Assembly: GCA_024330965.1 (NCBI GenBank)
Contig: JANDJL010000009.1
Coordinates: 31,849 to 95,848, forward strand
Source: Nitrospira sp.
Lineage (GTDB): Bacteria; Nitrospirota; Nitrospiria; Nitrospirales; Nitrospiraceae
Length of the DNA: 64,000 nucleotides
Direction: 5' to 3'
Under the pieces are notes generated by a model. The model saw nothing but the letters and a program-made list of their open reading frames with translations. It was not told where the DNA came from and ran no database searches. Below, in pieces: positions 37,362-46,594 of this stretch. Made by a program: the position numbers and the translations under genes. How positions within the stretch are numbered: the stretch's first letter is position 1; each line of letters opens with the position of its first letter.

Positions 37362-38527
37362 TGTTGGTCCGCCCGCTTCCCTATATTGGCACGGCGCAGG
37401 AACTCCTGCGACAGTTAGCCGCCTCTCGCTCGACGGTCGGCCCCCAACCGGTTGATAAACCCCTTGTCCTGTATGGTGCAGGAAAATTAGGCCGAATGGC
37501 CGGCCATCTGTTTGCGAGACTGGGTATTCCTGTCATCTACGCAGTGGATCGTGCCTGCCATCCGAGTGATCGGTTGCTCAATGGAATTCCCGTGATCAGA
37601 CCGGAGGTTGCGGATCCAGGAGACCGGGAGACCTGTTTGCTTGCGGTGTGTGTGGTCACGGCCGCATACGAGCCGATTCGTGCGGCACTGAGTGCCATGG
37701 GATGGCGGCATATTTTTCCCGTCTATGACATCCTGGAAAGTTATCGTGACCGCCTTCCTCTAAGCAATGGGTGGTTCGCAAATGACCTGAGCGACGACGA
37801 GGTCGACAAAATAGGGGCAGTTCTCGCAGGTTGGAGCGATGACTGGTCGCGGGCCGCCCATCTGCAATTTCTGGCCTGGCGTTTGCACAGAGAGGAGTGG
37901 CAGTTCAGCGAGGCACCTGTGTGTGTGGAGGACCGGTATTTTATCGATCCAGTGCGTCGCGTCTTGCGGTCGAGCGAACGTTTTCTCGATGCCGGTGCGC
38001 ACCATGGTCAGGTCATTGCCAGGTGGCTTGAGCTTGTTGGGAACCAATGTGGCGCGATTATGGCCGTGGAGCCAGACCGTGAAAATGTGGCGCAGTTAAA
38101 ACGGTGGGCGGCAACGCTTCCGCAGATGATCAGAGACCATATGGTGATTCGAGAGTGCGCCTTGGCCTCGGAAACGGGAAGGAAGCCGTACAGCCATGGA
38201 TGGGACTTTTCGTCGCGTCTCGCTGTGTCCGCCGATGGCGAGGCGTCAACCCTCCGCATCGACGATCTCGATTTTCCATTGACCTTTGGGAAAATCCATG
38301 TGGAGGGCGGGGAGCTCGACGCATTACACGGCGGAGTAGAGACCATTCGGCGATATCGTCCGATCTTGGCGGTCACGACCTATCACAATGCCGATGGGGT
38401 ATGGCGCATTCCTCACTTCCTGATGGAGACATTGTCCGACTATCAGTACTTCATGCGATTGCACGGGTGGTGCGGGACCGGTGCCGTCGTCTACGCCGTT
38501 CCTAACGAAAGGGGATGTGTGGCGTGA
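37358..38527 (+). CDS. FkbM-family methyltransferase with N-terminal Rossmann-like module
   Basis: 389 residues. Residues 35-125 form a nucleotide-binding-like module (PLVLYGAGKLGRMAG, IPVIYAVDRACHPS, GIPVIRPE) clearly related to the first 100 residues of the radical SAM protein at 31953. The C-terminal part is an FkbM-type SAM methyltransferase: FLDAGAHHGQVIARW as the SAM loop, IMAVEPDRENVAQLKRW, STLRIDDLDFPLTFGKIHVEGGE. FkbM proteins O-methylate sugars and polyketides, so methyl capping of the glycan is likely. The family glycine motif is DAGAHHG rather than DVGAxxG. Confidence 0.88.
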   Translation: MMLVRPLPYIGTAQELLRQLAASRSTVGPQPVDKPLVLYGAGKLGRMAGHLFARLGIPVIYAVDRACHPSDRLLNGIPVIRPEVADPGDRETCLLAVCVVTAAYEPIRAALSAMGWRHIFPVYDILESYRDRLPLSNGWFANDLSDDEVDKIGAVLAGWSDDWSRAAHLQFLAWRLHREEWQFSEAPVCVEDRYFIDPVRRVLRSSERFLDAGAHHGQVIARWLELVGNQCGAIMAVEPDRENVAQLKRWAATLPQMIRDHMVIRECALASETGRKPYSHGWDFSSRLAVSADGEASTLRIDDLDFPLTFGKIHVEGGELDALHGGVETIRRYRPILAVTTYHNADGVWRIPHFLMETLSDYQYFMRLHGWCGTGAVVYAVPNERGCVA

Positions 38528-41500
38528 CGTGCTTGATCAATATTCTCCTCCCCACCATTCGGTTTTCCGCCGTGGCCAAGGATGTCATGACACAGATCTT
38601 GAGGGCCGGCGAAGAGAACGGCGACGTTCACGTCTCTATTGCCGATGGGCAGGAGGATGAGGACAAGAAAAGATGGATCCTCGCATCAGCCGACTCGCTG
38701 AGCAAAGAAGGCCGGTTTACCTACATCGGGTTGGTTGATCCAACGGAACGGCTGTGTCGGGCAGCCCAAATTGAGACGGAGTGGGTTCTGCTCGTCGCGG
38801 ATGATGATCTTTTCAGCATCAACTATTTGCGGTGCGCTCTCGATGCTGCGCGGACGGCGGCGCCGGCCGTAACGGCGTTTGTCCCTTCCATCTACCTCAG
38901 TTACTCATCCAAGGGGCACCTGCCCTATCGATTGCAACCGGTAAATGAACCTGATCAGCTTGGGCGGTTGACGTCTCTTTTTACCCAAGGCCACAACGGC
39001 CTCTTGACCTTCGGAGTGATGCGGAGGCGATGGTTTCAGGAGTGGATGGATTTCGTCAGAACCAAATCCCTCTGGCCTACCTATAGTGATCAGTTGCTTG
39101 TGAGTTATCTGGCGATGAAGGGACGGCTGCTGCCTCTCACCGAGGAATGTGTGATTCTCAAGGATGATAGCGACTGGCATGATCCACGCAGAGCGATTTT
39201 AAAAGACTCCGGCAGCTATCCAGAACGTGTGTTGACGTTGTTTCATGAAGTATTTTGGGCCGCAGATTTGTTCACATTTCTGCAGGCTCACGGCCTGGAA
39301 GAGGAGGCGATTCCGGCAGTGATGGGCCGGGTGAACACGTTGCTGAGAAACGGAGCCGGTAATCTTCCGTTGCGATTACACGTGCTAGGGATCCCGTCGA
39401 GCGTGTCTGTGCAGGAGGCCAGTGAGTTGGTGGAGGAGTTGTCAACCCATGCGTCTGTGATGGTAGCTGAGCCCATAGAGAAACAGCGAGAGTTTCTGAA
39501 ACTCCTCGAAACGATGAGTCAGTCCTTGCGCGTGAAATTTGGTCTCGAACCTTCTTGTGCATCCTTGGAAGAGTTCCAGACAGTGACCGCCGTCAGCTCG
39601 GGGGGCTTTCGGGAAGGATGCCGGCAAGAAGCGGCCCCAGCCGTGTCGGTGATTGTGCCTTGTTATAACCAGGCAGAGTTCTTGGCGGAGGCGGTGGAAA
39701 GTGTGGTCGCTCAAACGTATGGTGACTGGGAGTGTCTCATTGTCGATGACGGCAGTCCTGATCAGACGGCCCAGGTCGCCCATGAGTTGATCGCCCGGTA
39801 TGCCGACAAACGGATTCGCCTCATTCGCAAGGCGAATGGAGGGCTTTCCGATGCCAGAAATGCAGGAATTCGTGAGGCGCGTGGCCGATATATCCTTCCT
39901 CTCGATGCCGACGATCGATTGGATCCGCAGTATTTGGCGACCACTGTGCCGATTCTGGAGAACGACCCGGATATCGCCATTGTCTATGTCGATGAGCGAA
40001 CTTTCGGCTCGGTCGACTCTGTTAATCGTAAGGGTGTCGTCACATTAGGGAACCTGCTTGCCGGCAACGTACATGATTATTGCTCGCTCTACCGACGGTC
40101 GGTGTGGGAGCAGGTCGGAGGGTATTCTCCTGCTATGTATCTAGGCGCTGAGGATTGGTGCTTTTGGATCGGCGCCGCGAAACGCGGGTTGCGTTCGTTC
40201 CACGTGAAGCAACCGCTGTTCTGGTATCGCAAGCGGCGCGGCACGATGGTGGAACAGGTGTATGCCAATGTGGAGATGATCAAGGCGCAGATCGTGCTTC
40301 ATCATCCAGAGTTGTTCACGGAGTTGGGGAAAGAGAAAGCGCGGCTCATTCTGTCATCGCCTGGCGAAGATGTCTGCGAACGGTTGAAGAAAGCCCATGC
40401 GCTTCATCCTGACAATGACCTGTTGAGAGTGTTTCGGCAGTTAGCTGAGGACGATAAAGGGAAGGGGCAACTGCTTGCCGGCACGGGGAGCGAAGGGTGG
40501 GAAAGCGAACGAGAAGCGAGATGGGTGGCACTCGCCGCGTTTCTCGAACGAATTTTAAGGGAAACCTCTCACCTTGACCACGTTGCGTCGTTGCGAATTC
40601 TCGATGTTGGATGTGATTCCGGATGGGTGACCGCTCGTGCCTCCATGTATGGATGCTGCGATGGTGTTGATACTGATCCATTAGTCATCGCCGATGCCCG
40701 TCGGCAGTTCCCTCATCTTCGATTTGAAACCTGCGACTTCAGTTCGTTGGCTCAGCGGTTTAAGGCCGGCTCCTATGACGTGGTCCTGTGTTCACGAGTG
40801 CTGGAACAGATGTCTACAGATGAGCGATCCCATGTCCTCGAACAATTGGCCAGCCTGCTGAAGCCGGACGGCTCTCTCATCTTGACGACGCGGCGGAGTG
40901 AGGCATGGGAACAGGGCAGCGCTGCGGGGCTTGCCTTGTCCAAGGTCCAATCTTGGATGACAGAGAAGCAGGTGGCTGAACTCATGACCGACCATGGCTT
41001 CGCTCTTATCGAGACAGAGGAACTATATGTCAAGATCGCGACGTGTCGTTACATCCCCGCTCCGACGCCGGCTGATCTGAAAGCAGGTGATCTGATCCCA
41101 CTGGATCGGGTGGGGCTGTTCAGGCTGAAACGTTCACAACGACCGTCCTCCTTGCTCAAGAGGCCAACTGTTTCCGTCATCCTGCCCACGCACAACAGGC
41201 CCCAAAGGCTCCGCGAGGCAATCAAGAGCGTGTTGGCTCAACGATTCCAAGATTTCGAGATCATCGTGGTCAACGACGGGGCCGTCGATGTGCGTTCAGT
41301 CATTGATGAGCTCAATGACGGCCGGATCACACTCATCACCCATGACCGCAATCGCGGCCTTGCCGCGGCGCGCAACACCGGTCTGAGGCTCGCGAGGGGA
41401 AAGTATATTGCGTATTTGGACGATGATGATCGGTATCTGCCGGACCATTTGGAAACGCTCGTGGGAGTGTTGGAGCAGGGGTGTTCGCAGGCGGCGTACA

Positions 41501-43557
41501 GTGACGCTTGGCGTGTCCACGAAAAACGCGAGGGAGAGCACTACCGCGAGGCCGGCCGTGATGTTCCGTATTCCTATGACTTCAGCCTGCCGAAACTTCT
41601 GGTCAGTAACTACTTCCCAGTGCTGTGTGTCATGCACAGGCGCAGTTGTTTGGACGAGGTGGGCGTCTTCGATGAGTCGCTCTTTGCCCACGAGGACTGG
41701 GATCTGTGGATTCGGATGGCGACCAGGTTTCCGTTCGTTCACGTGAAGAAGCTCACGGCGGAATTCACATGGAGGACGGACGGCAGCTCCATGACGAGCC
41801 ATGACCGGGAGATCTACAACAGGACGACGGACATCATTTATCGGAAATACAAACCCCTGGCAGAACAGTTCCCGGAGGTGCTGGCCTTCCAAGAGCAACG
41901 GTTGGTCGAACTGCAGAAGCAATGGGAAGCTCATCGGGTCGTCTGTTCGATCATCATTCCTGTCCACAACAATCGACCGCTGACGGAACAGTGTCTGACG
42001 GCGTTGGCTTCGGCGACACCCGAGTTACCGTACGAGGTCGTCGTCGTTGACAACGGTTCGACGGACGGGACGCCGGAGTTTCTCCGCAGGCTTGGAGGCG
42101 ATGTGCAGATCATCAGAAACGAGGACAATCGTGGGTTCTCCAAGGCCTGTAATCAGGGGGCTAGAGTGGCGAAAGGCCGCTATCTGGTCTTTCTGAACAA
42201 CGATACCATTCCTCAACAGAATTGGCTGGCTCCTCTCGTCCAAGAAGTCGAGGAGCATCCGGAGGTCGGGGTTGTCGGCAGCAAACTCCTGTATCCAGAC
42301 GGCACCATCCAGCACGCAGGGGTGGTGTTCTCTCGAGAGGAAGGGCTGCCCTATCACATCTATCAACGATGGCCGGCCGATGCCCCGGCCGTCAATAAAC
42401 GGCGAGAGGTGCAGGCCGTCAGTGCTGCGTGTGTCTTGATCCGTCGTGATCTGTTCAATGCTGTGGGCGGCTTCGACGAAACGTTCGTCAACGGTTTCGA
42501 AGATGTCGACCTCTGCCTGAAAGTGCGCGAGAGGGGAAAGCAAGTCATCTACCAGCCGCGTAGTGTGCTGTATCACCTTGAGTCACAAACTCCAGGACGG
42601 CACGCAAACGACTCGGACAATTTCAGATGTTTGCGCGAACGGTGGAAGGACCATTGGTGGTTGGCGGATCAAGACCTGCACTATTACACCGATGGCTACA
42701 AGGTGGTGCAAAAGCAAGGAGAGGGCGGAATCGGCTGGTATGTCGTGCCGCTGGCGGGGCATCTGGATCGTGCCGCATGGGCTCATGTTGCGGCGGCGCA
42801 GAGGGCGGCGCTCAACCATGATTGGGCGGCGGTTCGCCGGGAGATCAGCTTGGTCAACGAGTGGCCCGCTGACGCGTCGGTGCTGCTCTGGGCGGCGGAG
42901 GTCGCCAGCCATGTGGGCGAGAAGGCTTACCATTTTGCATTGCTCGAACGGGCCGTCGAGTTGGCCGAATCGCCGGTTGGCAGAGTCCTCTTGGCCCGTG
43001 CTGCGTTGGAAGAGAAGAATCCGGCTCAGGCCGACCTTCACCTGGCAAGGCTCCTGGGCGCCGACCCTCGGCACGCCGAAGGTCTGTTGCTGCGCGGCAT
43101 CCTTGAGATGCAGCGGGAGCAGTATCGGGAGGCTGAAACGTCGTTCGCGCTCGCTCTGAAAGAGGGGGCCGATCGCCGCAAATGCTTGATGGGGATGGGT
43201 ATGGCCGCGCTGGGTCGATCGTATGCACAAGGAGCGTGGGAGAGATTTTGCGAGATCTTGGCCGATCATCCGGATGACCCCGAGGCGATCCATTGGTTGC
43301 TGCGCGCGGGCACGGCGCAGAACCGGTGGGAGGAACTGAGCCGTCATTTGAAATCGTATGTGAAGCGCAATCCAGGAGACCTTGCAACGCGGTTTGCGCT
43401 GAGCGGGGTGCTGCTCCGTGCCGACCGGATCGAAGAGGCGAGGCAAGAGCAGGAGGCGATCAGGGCGTTGGATCCGGCGTATGACGGCCTGGCCGAATTG
43501 GAGCAGGCGATCTCGAAAAAAGAGGCTGTGTTGGCCGTCGAAGCGATGGAGGGATAA
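38515..43557 (+). CDS. Giant multidomain glycosyltransferase: three GT2 modules, methyltransferase, TPR-like repeats
   Basis: 1680 residues; start overlaps the FkbM gene by 13 bases. In order: a GT2-like N-terminal domain (about 5-240, VADDD at 94-98); GT2 module A (about 375-590, SVIVPCYNQ, LDADD at 464-468, EDWCFW); a class I methyltransferase (about 690-800, ILDVGCDSG, VDTDP); GT2 module B (about 884-1110, SVILPTHNRP, LDDDD at 968-972, EDWDLW); GT2 module C (about 1143-1370, SIIIPVHNN, LNNDT at 1227-1231, FEDVDLCLK); and helical TPR-like repeats (about 1410-1680). Three complete transferase sites in one chain suggest processive or sequential building of a glycan, with the methyltransferase tuning or capping it. 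No membrane segment is visible. The donors are unknown. Confidence 0.93.
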   Translation: MCGVTCLINILLPTIRFSAVAKDVMTQILRAGEENGDVHVSIADGQEDEDKKRWILASADSLSKEGRFTYIGLVDPTERLCRAAQIETEWVLLVADDDLFSINYLRCALDAARTAAPAVTAFVPSIYLSYSSKGHLPYRLQPVNEPDQLGRLTSLFTQGHNGLLTFGVMRRRWFQEWMDFVRTKSLWPTYSDQLLVSYLAMKGRLLPLTEECVILKDDSDWHDPRRAILKDSGSYPERVLTLFHEVFWAADLFTFLQAHGLEEEAIPAVMGRVNTLLRNGAGNLPLRLHVLGIPSSVSVQEASELVEELSTHASVMVAEPIEKQREFLKLLETMSQSLRVKFGLEPSCASLEEFQTVTAVSSGGFREGCRQEAAPAVSVIVPCYNQAEFLAEAVESVVAQTYGDWECLIVDDGSPDQTAQVAHELIARYADKRIRLIRKANGGLSDARNAGIREARGRYILPLDADDRLDPQYLATTVPILENDPDIAIVYVDERTFGSVDSVNRKGVVTLGNLLAGNVHDYCSLYRRSVWEQVGGYSPAMYLGAEDWCFWIGAAKRGLRSFHVKQPLFWYRKRRGTMVEQVYANVEMIKAQIVLHHPELFTELGKEKARLILSSPGEDVCERLKKAHALHPDNDLLRVFRQLAEDDKGKGQLLAGTGSEGWESEREARWVALAAFLERILRETSHLDHVASLRILDVGCDSGWVTARASMYGCCDGVDTDPLVIADARRQFPHLRFETCDFSSLAQRFKAGSYDVVLCSRVLEQMSTDERSHVLEQLASLLKPDGSLILTTRRSEAWEQGSAAGLALSKVQSWMTEKQVAELMTDHGFALIETEELYVKIATCRYIPAPTPADLKAGDLIPLDRVGLFRLKRSQRPSSLLKRPTVSVILPTHNRPQRLREAIKSVLAQRFQDFEIIVVNDGAVDVRSVIDELNDGRITLITHDRNRGLAAARNTGLRLARGKYIAYLDDDDRYLPDHLETLVGVLEQGCSQAAYSDAWRVHEKREGEHYREAGRDVPYSYDFSLPKLLVSNYFPVLCVMHRRSCLDEVGVFDESLFAHEDWDLWIRMATRFPFVHVKKLTAEFTWRTDGSSMTSHDREIYNRTTDIIYRKYKPLAEQFPEVLAFQEQRLVELQKQWEAHRVVCSIIIPVHNNRPLTEQCLTALASATPELPYEVVVVDNGSTDGTPEFLRRLGGDVQIIRNEDNRGFSKACNQGARVAKGRYLVFLNNDTIPQQNWLAPLVQEVEEHPEVGVVGSKLLYPDGTIQHAGVVFSREEGLPYHIYQRWPADAPAVNKRREVQAVSAACVLIRRDLFNAVGGFDETFVNGFEDVDLCLKVRERGKQVIYQPRSVLYHLESQTPGRHANDSDNFRCLRERWKDHWWLADQDLHYYTDGYKVVQKQGEGGIGWYVVPLAGHLDRAAWAHVAAAQRAALNHDWAAVRREISLVNEWPADASVLLWAAEVASHVGEKAYHFALLERAVELAESPVGRVLLARAALEEKNPAQADLHLARLLGADPRHAEGLLLRGILEMQREQYREAETSFALALKEGADRRKCLMGMGMAALGRSYAQGAWERFCEILADHPDDPEAIHWLLRAGTAQNRWEELSRHLKSYVKRNPGDLATRFALSGVLLRADRIEEARQEQEAIRALDPAYDGLAELEQAISKKEAVLAVEAMEG

Positions 43558-43562
43558 GGAAC

Positions 43563-44780
43563 ATGGCACGCGCGCTGATCGTCCAGCTTGCGCGGCTTGG
43601 CGATCTGATGCAGACCATCCCGGCGATCACGGCGATCAAAACGGCTGTTCCGGATCTTGGGCTAGATCTGCTTTGTCCCCCCTCCCTGTCATCTATTGGA
43701 CGAATGGTGCCCGGTGTTGACGAGGTATTGGAATGGGACGGGACAGTTTGGCGGAGATGGGCCGACGAAGCGTCGGCGGACCTCCGCCCGGCGCACCTGC
43801 AAGAAGCCGCCAAACAGATCGAAACCCTGTCATTGCGACGGTATGACTGTGCCTATGTGCTCAATCAGCACCCGCGGGCGTTGCTCGCCGGTGCATTGTT
43901 GGCGCGAGAGACGAGAGGGCCTCGGCTCGATGGTCCGATCGGCGAACATCTTTCCCCCTGGGCTTCCTATGTGAGGGCGGTTGCCCGCACCGGTCGTGGA
44001 AGTCGGGTTCACCTGGCTGATGCCTTGTGCGGGCTGTGCGGTGTGCCCCCTCCCGGTTGGTCTCCGGTTCTCGGAAAGCCTTTTTGCCCGTTGCCCTCCA
44101 ACCTCGATCAGATCGGCCGGCGAGGTGAGCCCTGGATCGGCCTGATCGTCGGAGCCGGAGCGGTCGAGCGGTCGGTCCCGACTGAGATCTGGACGATCTG
44201 GATCATCCGGTTTCTGGAAGCCGCTCCGAACGGTCGCGTCGTGTTACTCGGTGAGGAACGGGAACGGGGACGGTGGATTCACAATCTCTTGCCGCCATCG
44301 TTGTTGGGACGTGTCTGGGATGTGACTGGCCGCACGTCGCTTCTCGAACTGGCGGAGGTGTTGAGTCGCTGCCATCTGGCGATCGGTTCGGATACAGGAC
44401 CGCTTCATCTGGCTGCCGCGGTAGGCACAAGGGTCTTCGGTTGGTATTTTGCACGGGCTCGGGTCCATGAAACCGGACCCTATGGAATGGGCCATCTGGT
44501 CTGGCAAGCGGTCGATGAAACCGGCGAGGGCGAGATGCGACGGGCTGACATTCGGCCGGCTCAGTGGCCGATCGAAGAGTCGATCGCACAGTTCATGGGC
44601 GGGCAAGAGATGAGGACTTGCGGAACACCGGGCTGGTCGCTCTGGATGAGCCGTTACGATCGGTGGGGTGCCTATTACGCTGAAGTCGGCGGTTGTTTCG
44701 ATCCGCCGTCCGAACGAGAGCGTCTTTGGCGAGAGCTGTCGCCGTCGCTCACCGGCGGTTCAGCAGTGGGCGCAACATGA
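43563..44780 (+). CDS. Family 9 glycosyltransferase (heptosyltransferase-like)
   Basis: 405 residues, 5 bases after the giant gene. N-terminus MARALIVQLARLGDLMQTIPA is the GT9 acceptor-domain opening; the C-terminal domain has IGLIVGAGAVERS, VVLLGEER and the donor-binding SDTGPLHLAAAVGTRVFGWYF. Classical members add heptose to lipid A core; near flagellin and FkbM genes, relatives can modify proteins. Substrate cannot be read from sequence. Stop overlaps the next gene (ATGA). Confidence 0.9.
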   Translation: MARALIVQLARLGDLMQTIPAITAIKTAVPDLGLDLLCPPSLSSIGRMVPGVDEVLEWDGTVWRRWADEASADLRPAHLQEAAKQIETLSLRRYDCAYVLNQHPRALLAGALLARETRGPRLDGPIGEHLSPWASYVRAVARTGRGSRVHLADALCGLCGVPPPGWSPVLGKPFCPLPSNLDQIGRRGEPWIGLIVGAGAVERSVPTEIWTIWIIRFLEAAPNGRVVLLGEERERGRWIHNLLPPSLLGRVWDVTGRTSLLELAEVLSRCHLAIGSDTGPLHLAAAVGTRVFGWYFARARVHETGPYGMGHLVWQAVDETGEGEMRRADIRPAQWPIEESIAQFMGGQEMRTCGTPGWSLWMSRYDRWGAYYAEVGGCFDPPSERERLWRELSPSLTGGSAVGAT

Positions 44781-46594
44781 GCCATTTATCAGAGAATCTC
44801 CAAAGACTCGGCCGAAAGGCCTCGGCGCTTGCAGAAGCCGTACGATCGGCGGCCGGCGGCGTCCTTTCTTTGACGCCGTCCCGTGAAGGGAGTGTCACGG
44901 CGAAATACGGCGACCAATGGGTTCATAGCGCCTACGATCCTCGAAAAGAGGCGCGGATATGGGGAGAAACGCAACTCAAGGAGTGGAGAAGCGGGGAAAT
45001 CGGAGTGGTGTTGGGGGTTGGACTTCTCTATCACGTCGAAACTCTGGCGGCGATGAAAACGGACGATCGGCGGGTGGCAGTCGTTGTCGCCGATGTGTCG
45101 GTGCTGAAGGACGCGCTCGCCGCGCGCCCGATGGGAGACTGGGTTGAGGCCGTCGAGTGGATATGGGGCGACGTGGTTGAGATGGCGCGGTGCTTGTCCG
45201 GTCTCTCGGCACCGCTTCGTTTTCTGACCTATGTGCCAGGCGCGAGGCTTCATGCGGACGTTCATCGAGAACTGGAGACGGCCTTGCGCCGGATGGTGGC
45301 GGAGCAAGGGGGTGGGCGACTGCACATTGCAGTGGTCGGGCCGATTTACGGCGGGTCGTTACCCGTCGCGCGATACGTCGTGTCGGCGCTGGAATCATTG
45401 GGCCATGGCGTGACGTGGATCGATCACAGCTCCCATCGCCAAAGCTACGACCGCTTCAACTCGTATCAAGAAGCCCGCCATCGTCTGGCGATGCAAAGTC
45501 GATTCGCGGAGCTCTTGAGTTTCGATACAGTCACCAGACTGGCTGAGAACCGACCTGATCTCGTGCTGGCGATCGCGCAAGCACCGTTGACGGCCGGGGT
45601 GCTGGAGCATGTGCGCAAGAAAAAATTTCCCACCGCGATGTGGTTCGTTGAAAACTATCGGCATCTGACCTACTGGCGGCAACTGGCGTCGAGCTACGAC
45701 TATTGGTTCGTCATTCAGCAGGGGGAATGTGTCGAGGCGTTCCGAAGGGCCGGTGCAAGGCAGGTGCACTATCTTCCCGTCGCGGCCGATGCGGACGTGC
45801 ATGCGCCATGTGTTCTCACCGACGCCGAGCGAGCCGAATACGGAGCCGATGTCTCATTCGTCGGAGCCGGGTACCGCAACCGACGTGCCCTGTTGCCCCG
45901 CTGGTTGTCAAGAGAATGGACGTTCAAACTGTGGGGCGATGAATGGGAGGGGGCGGCGGAGCTTGCGCCTGTGTTACAACGGGGAGGAGCCCGCATCGAC
46001 ACCGAAACGTGCAGAAAGGTGTTCAACGCCAGCACGATCAATCTCAATATCCACTCCTACGACGGACCATCCTTGGATCCCCACGCCGACTTCGTGAATC
46101 CCCGCACGTTCGAATTGGCCGGCTGTGGAGCGTTTCAATTGACGGACGAACGGACGCTGCTGTCGGATCTTTTTACAGAACAAGAAGTCGTCCGGTTCAG
46201 ACGGGAGGATGAAGTTCCAAAACTGATTCGCCGGTGGCTTCATGATCATGAGGCACGACGGGCCGTTGCTGAGGCGGCGCGTCGGCGGGTGCTGGCCCAG
46301 CATACCTATCGCCATCGTATGAAGGAACTGCTGGCGGCGATCGGCGTTCATCAACCTGACCGAATCGGCGCCGTGTTGCGTGGAGACCGTCATGCGAGGG
46401 CGCTGGCTTCGCGGCCGGATGCCCCGCCGGAGTTATCCGCGCTCCTTGACCGATTCCCCCCGACCCAAAGGGTCGAGTTAAAAGATCTGGCGGAGGATAT
46501 TCGGAGGCGAGGCGTCGGCAGACCGTTGGCCCGAGAAGAATTGTTGGTCCTCCTATTGGACAGTTATCGGTCGGAGACCAGAGACCTTGTGTGA
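44777..46594 (+). CDS. CgeB-like glycosyltransferase
   Basis: 605 residues from the ATG at 44777. The N-terminal 200 residues are of unclear fold (LGVGLLYHVETLAAM, VVVADVSVLKDAL). From about 210 the protein looks like a GT-B family 1/CgeB transferase: HIAVVGPIYGGSLPVARYVVSALESLG, HYLPVAADADVH, YGADVSFVGAGYRNRR, and a C-terminal NPRTFELAGCGAFQLTDER followed by EVPKLIRRWLHD. CgeB-like proteins glycosylate surface structures. Coupled to both neighbours by short overlaps. Confidence 0.85.
   Translation: MSHLSENLQRLGRKASALAEAVRSAAGGVLSLTPSREGSVTAKYGDQWVHSAYDPRKEARIWGETQLKEWRSGEIGVVLGVGLLYHVETLAAMKTDDRRVAVVVADVSVLKDALAARPMGDWVEAVEWIWGDVVEMARCLSGLSAPLRFLTYVPGARLHADVHRELETALRRMVAEQGGGRLHIAVVGPIYGGSLPVARYVVSALESLGHGVTWIDHSSHRQSYDRFNSYQEARHRLAMQSRFAELLSFDTVTRLAENRPDLVLAIAQAPLTAGVLEHVRKKKFPTAMWFVENYRHLTYWRQLASSYDYWFVIQQGECVEAFRRAGARQVHYLPVAADADVHAPCVLTDAERAEYGADVSFVGAGYRNRRALLPRWLSREWTFKLWGDEWEGAAELAPVLQRGGARIDTETCRKVFNASTINLNIHSYDGPSLDPHADFVNPRTFELAGCGAFQLTDERTLLSDLFTEQEVVRFRREDEVPKLIRRWLHDHEARRAVAEAARRRVLAQHTYRHRMKELLAAIGVHQPDRIGAVLRGDRHARALASRPDAPPELSALLDRFPPTQRVELKDLAEDIRRRGVGRPLAREELLVLLLDSYRSETRDLV

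Noticed and set aside
42583..43569. 328-codon minus-strand frame under the giant transferase
   Set aside because: It is antisense to the TPR-like region and has no signature.
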